Shown piece after piece: positions 56,353 to 64,000 of a stretch of DNA of 64,000 bases. The translations under genes were made by a program, and so were the position numbers. The notes under the pieces were generated by a model, which worked only from the letters and a program-made list of their open reading frames with translations, ran no database searches and was not told where the DNA came from. The DNA comes from Stenotrophomonas maltophilia. GTDB lineage: Bacteria; Pseudomonadota; Gammaproteobacteria; Xanthomonadales; Xanthomonadaceae. The stretch covers positions 4,048,001 through 4,112,000 of the forward strand of contig NZ_LT906480.1 in assembly GCF_900186865.1 (NCBI RefSeq). The letters are read 5' to 3'. Within the stretch, counting starts at the first letter, position 1. Each line of letters starts with the position of its first letter.

Positions 56353-58683
56353 TCACGAAGAGATATTTTTCTTCAGGATCAATGACTTGAGAAAGGCCGG
56401 GAACAGTGCCGGCGTCGACTGGGGCAGCTGCATGACGCCGATGTCGGCACCATCGCTGACCGCCAGGGCGACGTACAGGTCCCGGCCATCGGCGCTGGCA
56501 CTGATGCCGTTGCCCGCGCTGAGCCGCTGCCGGTCCAGGCAGCGCTCGGGAGCTTCGGTCCCGGCCTGGATATGGATCAAGGTCGTACCGCATTCGGTCG
56601 AGTTGCCGAGATACCCGATGCCACCGGTGCCCGCCACCGTCCAGGTGCGATAGCGCCATCGGCTGGGCCGGTCTTCACTGACCTGCTGCACGCTGGCCGG
56701 GGACAGTGCCGCATCCACCGACCACAAGCCGCCGGACGCCAGGCGTGTGAACAGCACGCGGCCATCGCCGCGATCGAAACGCGCCTGGGAGACGCCGTCG
56801 ATACTGGCCAGGCGGCGCCAGGGGGTCACGCTGCGATCAAACAGGCTCAACCGGGTGCGTTGCTCCGCATCGCGCTCGACTACCAGCAGCTGCTCCGGGG
56901 TTGCCCCGTACAGGGCCTGCAGCGGCTGATCCACCGGAACCGGCAGCGGTTGCAGGTGCTCGTCGCGCGGGGCGATCTCGTAGACAACGGTACGCCCATG
57001 CTCGTCACGCCCGACCACCAGCAGCTGGCGGCTGTCGGCCGACCAGTCCGGCGCCTGCCGCCCCTCCGGACGCAGGCCCTCGATCGGCCGCAGTGAGTCG
57101 GGCCGCTGCATGTCCGCCCACCACAGCGCGAAACTGCCGGAACGATCGGAGGTGAAGACCAGCTGGCGACCGTCGGGCGCCGCCATCGGCTGCCCGTCGC
57201 GCCCACTGGACGCGAACAGGCGCTCGGCGCTGCCGCCGGCCATCGGCACCTTGAACACGCCGAACTGGGCACGGCGGTGAACGAAGGCCAGCACGTCGCC
57301 GTGGCGCGACACCGCAGGCCATTGTGCGTCGTCGAGGCCGGCATCACGCAAGGTGCGGCGCTCCACGTCCAGGTAGTACAACCGCACCTCGCTGTCCACG
57401 CGCCGGCCGAACACGATGCTGCGCCCATCGCCCAGCCAGGCCCAGCCACGCTGTTCGGCGGATTCGTTGGTCAACTGCTCCAGCTCACCGCCTTCGGCCG
57501 GCATCCGCCACAGGTCGCCCATCTGTGGATTGCGCACGAACACCAGCCACTTGCCGTCGGGCGAGTAGCGGGGCGCGTAGTCAAAATCATCCTGATCGAC
57601 CGCGTAGTCCAACGCCCGCCACTGGCCGCTGGCCAGGTCGAGCACACGGATGCCGCGATGGGCATAGCGGCCCACCATGCTGCCAAAGACCAGGCCGCGG
57701 CCATCCGGTGTCCAGTCGAAGCTGAGCAGCTCGGTTCCATCGCAACGGGTCGCCTGGCGCACGCCGCCGCCAGTGGCGCTGGCGATCAGCACCTGGCAAC
57801 CGCCGTCGGCTCCAAAGCGGGCAAAAGCGATCTCGCGCCCGTCCGGTGACCAGCTCGGGAAACGGTCACTGGCCCCCTTCGGCGGCAGCGCCAGCTGCCG
57901 GGCCGGCGCATTGCCCGAGGTCTGCACCTTGATCACACCACCTCCGGCGCCATCCTCGCTGGCGCCTTCGTAGGCAACCTGGGAGCCGTCCGGCGAAAGT
58001 GTGGGATAGGTTTCAAAACCACTGGTAGCGGTGATCAGGCGATAGGGACGCTGCGGGCTGCCGATCACCCGCACGCCGTTCTCGACCGCTGCATCCACCG
58101 GTGAACTCGGCTCCGGCCCGCGCCGCAGCAACAATGTGGCCATGACCAGCAGCGCGGCCAGCATCATCACACCCAGCACCCACAACAACTGGCGGCGCAG
58201 CTGGCGCCAGCCACGCCGGCGTGAAGGCGCTGCCGGCACGGCCAGCGCCGGAATCGTGCCGGCACCGTCCGGCGACGGCATCACATCCGCAACGGCCACC
58301 GCGTCCACTTCCGCCACCGGCTCGACGTCGTCCAGCGCCTGCACCGGTACCAGCAGCCGATAGCCGCTCTTGGCGATGGTCTCGATGTAGGCCTGGCCAT
58401 TGTCATCGTCGTTGGCGAACGCCTTGCGCAGCTGGGTGACGGCCTGGGTCAGCACGTCATTGGTCGGCAACGTATCGGGCCAGACCTCGGCAAACAGCTC
58501 TTCACGGGTGACCACGCGCCCAGGCTGCCGCATCAACACGCGAAGTACGCCCAGCGCTTTCGGCGTCAGCCGCCGCGGACGGCGCGCGCCTTCAACCTCG
58601 ACCTCACGCGAGGACAAGGTAATGACACAGTCGCCGACCTGCACGCGGTCGGCGTCAATGGGCGTGAGTTCGCTGCTGTTCAT
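56353..58683 (-). CDS. CadC-type membrane regulator with PD40 (TolB-like) repeats
   Basis: A 776-residue protein with an N-terminal winged-helix DNA-binding domain of the OmpR/CadC type (VVTREELFAEVWPDTLPTNDVLTQAVTQLRKAF), an Ala/Pro-rich linker, one membrane segment (about 165-185: LLWVLGVMMLAALLVMATLLL) and a large C-terminal WD40/PD40 beta-propeller (GSQVAYEGASEDG; SPDGREIAFARFG...). Such proteins sense a periplasmic or envelope signal and act at DNA from the membrane. Its target is unknown. It ends 114 nt upstream of the AraC gene on the same strand. Confidence 0.85.
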   Translation of the reverse strand: MNSSELTPIDADRVQVGDCVITLSSREVEVEGARRPRRLTPKALGVLRVLMRQPGRVVTREELFAEVWPDTLPTNDVLTQAVTQLRKAFANDDDNGQAYIETIAKSGYRLLVPVQALDDVEPVAEVDAVAVADVMPSPDGAGTIPALAVPAAPSRRRGWRQLRRQLLWVLGVMMLAALLVMATLLLRRGPEPSSPVDAAVENGVRVIGSPQRPYRLITATSGFETYPTLSPDGSQVAYEGASEDGAGGGVIKVQTSGNAPARQLALPPKGASDRFPSWSPDGREIAFARFGADGGCQVLIASATGGGVRQATRCDGTELLSFDWTPDGRGLVFGSMVGRYAHRGIRVLDLASGQWRALDYAVDQDDFDYAPRYSPDGKWLVFVRNPQMGDLWRMPAEGGELEQLTNESAEQRGWAWLGDGRSIVFGRRVDSEVRLYYLDVERRTLRDAGLDDAQWPAVSRHGDVLAFVHRRAQFGVFKVPMAGGSAERLFASSGRDGQPMAAPDGRQLVFTSDRSGSFALWWADMQRPDSLRPIEGLRPEGRQAPDWSADSRQLLVVGRDEHGRTVVYEIAPRDEHLQPLPVPVDQPLQALYGATPEQLLVVERDAEQRTRLSLFDRSVTPWRRLASIDGVSQARFDRGDGRVLFTRLASGGLWSVDAALSPASVQQVSEDRPSRWRYRTWTVAGTGGIGYLGNSTECGTTLIHIQAGTEAPERCLDRQRLSAGNGISASADGRDLYVALAVSDGADIGVMQLPQSTPALFPAFLKSLILKKNISS

Positions 58684-58909
58684 TTTCCGCTATACAGTAG
58701 GGACGGGACCTGGGCAGGGCTCACCAGCAATACCGTCCCCACCGTCCCTGGACAGGGCCATCGAAAAGCCAGATTCCGCACAAAGCATCGGCGCATACCG
58801 CAAAAACAATAACGCCCCCGGATATTAGCCTAAGCCGGTTACCCCGCCTATGACGGGGTCGACACTCAGGCTCTCTCTCGCCGACGCATTCACATAATCT
58901 GCATCACCA

Positions 58910-58938
58910 TTCGCGCCCTTATGGGCGCGAAATTTTTA
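58910..58938 (+). terminator. Plus-strand Rho-independent terminator with no visible gene
   Basis: TTCGCGCCC (58910-58918) pairs with GGGCGCGAA (58923-58931) around TTAT, followed by ATTTTTAT. The gap 58684-58952 (269 bp) has minus-strand genes on both sides, so the transcript it ends is not annotated. No other feature is seen in the gap. Confidence 0.8.
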
Positions 58939-58952
58939 TCTGGCGTTCATTT

Positions 58953-59624
58953 TCACATGCGCCGAAGCATGGTCAATCCGACCAGACGCGACACCACAAG
59001 GCCGATATACATGACGCCTGCGAACTGTTCGAGCATCACCAAGGCCCGTGCCTGCGGGTGCAACGGCACGACGTCACTCAATCCAACTCCGGACAACAAG
59101 CTGAAGCTCAGATAAAGCAGCTCCATCCAGCTGCGCTCGGGGCCAGCCGTCGCGCCCTGGAAACTGCCTGGATACCACTGTTGGCACACCGCGAATGCAA
59201 AGGCGAACCCCCAGGCCAGCAGGGTGAAGGTTGCCCCGGCCGCGAACAGTTCGTCGCGTGTTACTCGATGGTCCTGCAGCATGTAGGCGATCAATGCCCC
59301 GGCCGTGTAGAAGTACCGCAGGCTTTCCAGCAGCTGCGCGGTGGTCAGCAGCGCACTGCGGTCCAGCAGGGCGCCAGCCAGCGAGAACACCACCGATGGA
59401 ATGGCCAGCAGCAATGCCAGCCACGTGCCCAGCGGACTGCGCTGGACCACCCACAGCGCCAGGCCGAGTACCGCCATGCCGAACATGCCAAGCGCCGCCC
59501 GGCCAGCGGCGGTGTCATCGAGGGCGGGATACAGCAGCACCGCGATCAACTGGGCGGCCAGGAGCCAGGCCGAAGGATGGCGGCGGGCGATGGCCAGCCA
59601 GCGGGTGGTCGTGGCAACGGGCAT
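58953..59624 (-). CDS. Ion channel protein with altered selectivity filter
   Basis: A 223-residue membrane protein with about five segments and a C-terminal pore of the Ion_trans_2 type. The pore helix and filter read LSFSLLSGVGLSDVVP, where potassium channels have T(V/I)GYGD; only the Asp at the end and the overall spacing remain. Selectivity is thus uncertain. ATG 59624 (MPVATTTRW) is chosen over the open upstream frame. The role is unknown. Confidence 0.75.
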   Translation of the reverse strand: MPVATTTRWLAIARRHPSAWLLAAQLIAVLLYPALDDTAAGRAALGMFGMAVLGLALWVVQRSPLGTWLALLLAIPSVVFSLAGALLDRSALLTTAQLLESLRYFYTAGALIAYMLQDHRVTRDELFAAGATFTLLAWGFAFAFAVCQQWYPGSFQGATAGPERSWMELLYLSFSLLSGVGLSDVVPLHPQARALVMLEQFAGVMYIGLVVSRLVGLTMLRRM

Positions 59625-59680
59625 GGCGTCCTTTCCCCTGGGCGATGCGCGGAGGATAGCCGGGCGCGGCGTGATGAACG

Positions 59681-59753
59681 GTAGTGCCGGCCATTGGCCA
59701 GCACTCTCCCCGGTCCCGTGCACGACGGAATGCCGGCCGGCGGCCGGCACTAC
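59681..59753. repeat. SMAG-type repeat dimer, head to head
   Basis: Units at 59681-59703 and 59731-59753 (GTAG at both outer ends) between the channel and thiC genes. Confidence 0.85.
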
Positions 59754-59763
59754 CCGTTACCCG

Positions 59764-61790
<2,027 letters not shown>

Positions 61791-62011
61791 TGCGCATTAG
61801 AGCATAGACCGCCCGCCTCCGGGACCAGATCGCCATTCGTTAACGGAACCATGACGTCGCGTTCAGTAACGTGCACGCCATCGCGTTGCTGAGATCGATG
61901 CGTTCCCCGCCGCCTTCGCGGCTCCTGCCCGGTCCGTGCTGCATGCCGCCGGCCCTTCGCTGCAAGCTCTGCTCGCTCCCCTCAATCCCCCTTGATCGGA
62001 GAAGCTCCTTC

Positions 62012-63589
62012 ATGGTGTTTCGCGTTTCCATCGCACTGGTTCTGCTGCTGGTGCTGCTCGCCGGTATCGCCCCCGGCCCCTTCAACACCGTGGTCCAGTC
62101 GATGCTGGCAGAAGTCATCCGCAGTGTCGGCTGGCTGTACCTGCTGGTGGTGTTCCTGGCGCTGGTGTTCCTGATGTACCTGGCGTTCGGCCGCTTCGGC
62201 AACCTGCGCATCGGCGGCGAGGACGCCGAACCCGAGTTCTCGCGTGCCAGCTGGATGTCGATGCTGTTCGCCGCCGGCATGGGCATCGGCCTGGTGTTCT
62301 GGGGTGCGGCCGAGCCCATCTCGCATTTCAGCAAGCCGCCGGAAGGCCTGGCGCCGCAAAGCCTGGATGCGGCGCGCGCATCGATGCGCTATGCGTTCTT
62401 CCACTGGGGCCTGCACCCGTGGGCGATCTACGCACTGATCGGCCTGGCGATGGCCTGGTTCCAGTTCAACCGCAATGGACGCGGCCTGGTCAGCGATATG
62501 CTGCAGCCGATCATCGGCCGCCACCATCGCGGCTGGATCGGTCGGGTGGTCAACATCGCCGCCGTAGTTGCCACCGCGATCGGTGTCGCCACCACGCTCG
62601 GCTTCGGCACCATCCAGATTGCTGCCGGTATCGAACGCGTCTTCAGCGTGCAGGCTACCGTCGCCGTGCAGATGACCATCATTGCCGTCGCCTTCGTGCT
62701 GTACATGGCCTCCACCGCCAGTGGCGTGGAGCGAGGTGTGAAGTGGCTGTCCAACTTCAATCTGGCGTTGGCTGCCCTGCTGGCAGCCATCCTGCTGGTG
62801 CTGGGGCCGACCGGCTTCATCTTCGATACGTTCACCACCACGCTGGGCTCCTACCTCAACCAGCTGGTGACGATGAGCCTGCGCATGTCACCGTTCTCCG
62901 GCAGCACCTGGGTGGCGGACTGGACGATCTTCTACTGGGCCTGGTGGATCTCGTGGGCACCGTTCGTGGGATCGTTCATCGCGCGCATCTCGCGCGGCCG
63001 CAGCGTGCGCGAGTTCGTGATCGGCGTCGTGCTCGCACCGACGCTGCTGGGCTTCTTCTGGTTCGCGGTGTTCGGCGGCACTGCGTTGTGGGCACAGATC
63101 TTCGGACACGCCGATCTGGTGCAGGCGCTTGGCAATGGCTACGAGACGGTGTTGTTCACACTGTTCGACAGCATGCCGCTACCGTTGTTGCTGTCGTGCA
63201 TCGCGCTGGTGCTGCTGATGATCTTCTTCGTGACCTCGGCCGATTCGGCGGTCCTGGTGCTGGCCAGCATGTCCACCGACGAGGCTGGCGACCCACCGTT
63301 GAAGCGCAAGCTGGCCTGGGGCATTGCGGTGGCACTGATCGCAGCGGCGTTGCTGCTGGCCGGAGGCCTGGACGCGCTGCAGGGCATGATCACGATCGCG
63401 GCATTGCCATTCGCGCTGCTGATGGTGCTGGTGATGGTGTCGCTGTACCGGGTGCTGGACCAGGAGTACACGCGGGAGCGGCGGCAGGCGCAGCGCCAGC
63501 GGCACATGATCGATGCGTGGATTGCACGCGAGATGGCGGCACAGGAGGAGACGCAGGCCGAGGCAGCGCGCGCGCACGATCAGGATTGA
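62012..63589 (+). CDS. BCCT family transporter (betaine/choline/carnitine type)
   Basis: A 525-residue inner-membrane protein with about twelve segments. The signature MGIGLVFWGAAEPISHFSKPP and the Trp-rich segment WTIFYWAWWISWAPFVGSFIARISRGR are diagnostic of BCCT carriers, which import osmoprotectants or carnitine. The start ATG 62012 (MVFRVSIALVLLLVLL) gives the first segment; the frame is open further upstream, where residues look non-coding. The exact substrate is not shown. Confidence 0.9.
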   Translation: MVFRVSIALVLLLVLLAGIAPGPFNTVVQSMLAEVIRSVGWLYLLVVFLALVFLMYLAFGRFGNLRIGGEDAEPEFSRASWMSMLFAAGMGIGLVFWGAAEPISHFSKPPEGLAPQSLDAARASMRYAFFHWGLHPWAIYALIGLAMAWFQFNRNGRGLVSDMLQPIIGRHHRGWIGRVVNIAAVVATAIGVATTLGFGTIQIAAGIERVFSVQATVAVQMTIIAVAFVLYMASTASGVERGVKWLSNFNLALAALLAAILLVLGPTGFIFDTFTTTLGSYLNQLVTMSLRMSPFSGSTWVADWTIFYWAWWISWAPFVGSFIARISRGRSVREFVIGVVLAPTLLGFFWFAVFGGTALWAQIFGHADLVQALGNGYETVLFTLFDSMPLPLLLSCIALVLLMIFFVTSADSAVLVLASMSTDEAGDPPLKRKLAWGIAVALIAAALLLAGGLDALQGMITIAALPFALLMVLVMVSLYRVLDQEYTRERRQAQRQRHMIDAWIAREMAAQEETQAEAARAHDQD

Positions 63590-63670
63590 GGGTTGTTTTG
63601 CAGCCTGCGGCTGCACCGCTTTTTCAGGCAAGGGCCAAGGTCAAATTCAAAGGCGGCTCTGGATTGCTGC

Positions 63671-63725
63671 TGGTTGGGTGGGGCGGTGTGGGTGGGCAGG
63701 ACACGCCGTGAACCCATCCCTGAAG
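63671..63725 (+). repeat. Large inverted-repeat element, copy 3, truncated
   Basis: GGGTGGGGCGGTGTGGG... and GACACGCCGTGAACCC match the start of copies 1 and 2 (14843, 15161). The match stops within ATCCCTG, 4-5 nt before the insertion-sequence end. Confidence 0.8.
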
Positions 63726-64000
63726 TGACCCCCGAGACTTGGACGGGGTCAGGCGGCCGATTGGGCCCGCTCCCGGTACTCTACCGGGCTCAGACCTTTC
63801 AGTTTCAGTTTGATGCGCTCCTGGTTGTAGTACTGGATGTATTCCACCAGCCCAGCCTCCAGACTCTCGATGCTGTCAAAGCTGTTCAGGTAGAAGAACT
63901 CCGACTTCAGCGTCCCGAAGAAGCTCTCCATCGCCGCATTGTCCAGGCAGTTGCCACGCCGGGACATGCTTTGTTTCAACGAATGTTTTTCCAGCATGTG
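63726..64000 (-). mobile_element. IS3-family insertion sequence, 3' end (continues beyond the window)
   Basis: The likely terminal inverted repeat begins TGACCCCCGAGACTTGGAC at 63726. The transposase gene inside runs toward this end. The other end is outside the window, so the size and target duplication cannot be seen. Confidence 0.8.
63749..64000 (-). CDS. IS3-family transposase OrfB, C-terminal part (5' end outside the window)
   Basis: The 83 visible residues are the end of an rve (DDE) integrase core: SMSRRGNCLDNAAMESFFGTLKSEFFY holds the catalytic Glu, followed by YIQYYNQERIKLKLKGLSPVEYR, the typical IS3 tail. The frame is open to base 64000. Confidence 0.9.
   Translation of the reverse strand, partial: HMLEKHSLKQSMSRRGNCLDNAAMESFFGTLKSEFFYLNSFDSIESLEAGLVEYIQYYNQERIKLKLKGLSPVEYRERAQSAA

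Overview
The window is a contiguous piece of a high-GC gammaproteobacterial chromosome, most likely Stenotrophomonas (S. maltophilia group) or a close Xanthomonadaceae relative. The indicators are strongly GC-rich codon use, dense intergenic palindromes of the GTAG-headed type described in S. maltophilia (SMAG repeats), a PPi-type phosphofructokinase of the kind known in Xanthomonas, large TonB-dependent receptors, and the pairing of 6S RNA with a 5-formyl-THF cyclo-ligase gene. This assignment rests on recognition, not on a database search.

Layout. 1-5333: a complete selenocysteine cassette (fdhE 3' part, selA, selB, the tRNA-Sec gene selC, selD). 5378-6545: an operator palindrome and a two-gene module of an XRE regulator and an AbiEii-type nucleotidyltransferase, a probable toxin-antitoxin pair. 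6571-10543: yicC, divergent from rph, a VOC protein gene, rdgB and hemW. 10746-17904: a DUF1631 gene overlapping a PilZ gene, pepQ, a repeat-filled convergent gap, pepP-ygfB, and the zapB-like/zapA pair. 18046-24315: 6S RNA, the ygfA homologue, an EVE protein, rpiA, a DUF192 lipoprotein, a SirB1-family protein, rubredoxin, thiE, hemL and azurin. 24438-38769: a HAD hydrolase, argD/astC, a voltage-gated-type channel, lipoproteins, an SDR, a small kinase with a DUF2867 protein, a DedA/PAP2/LssY protein, a LON-domain protein with mpl, adk, PPi-phosphofructokinase and a DUF488 protein. 39078-41105: proton-pumping pyrophosphatase.

41183-49407 looks like a heme/iron acquisition block. A minus-strand cluster hemO-DUF454-exbB-exbD-tonB provides heme cleavage and energy for outer-membrane transport. 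A separate FecI-FecR-receptor set, whose receptor carries an STN signalling domain, lies next to it with a Fur-box-like site upstream. 49414-61608 holds a secreted protein, ppa, an HDOD protein with a degenerate receiver, a second TonB receptor with an AraC regulator, a CadC-like membrane regulator with a TolB-type C-terminus, an ion channel with an unusual filter, and thiC behind a TPP riboswitch. The right end has a BCCT transporter and the 3' end of an IS3-family element.

The clearest structure not explained by genes is the set of intergenic palindrome families. One family (three copies, conserved 23-nt arms, unrelated centres) starts within about 7 nt of the stop codon of the preceding gene each time. 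A second (four copies, GGGGTCAGA arms) lies downstream of genes, three times between convergent genes. A third family supplies the stop codons of hppA and fecR. Two strong plus-strand terminators lie in gaps where no plus-strand gene is visible, which suggests unannotated small RNAs.
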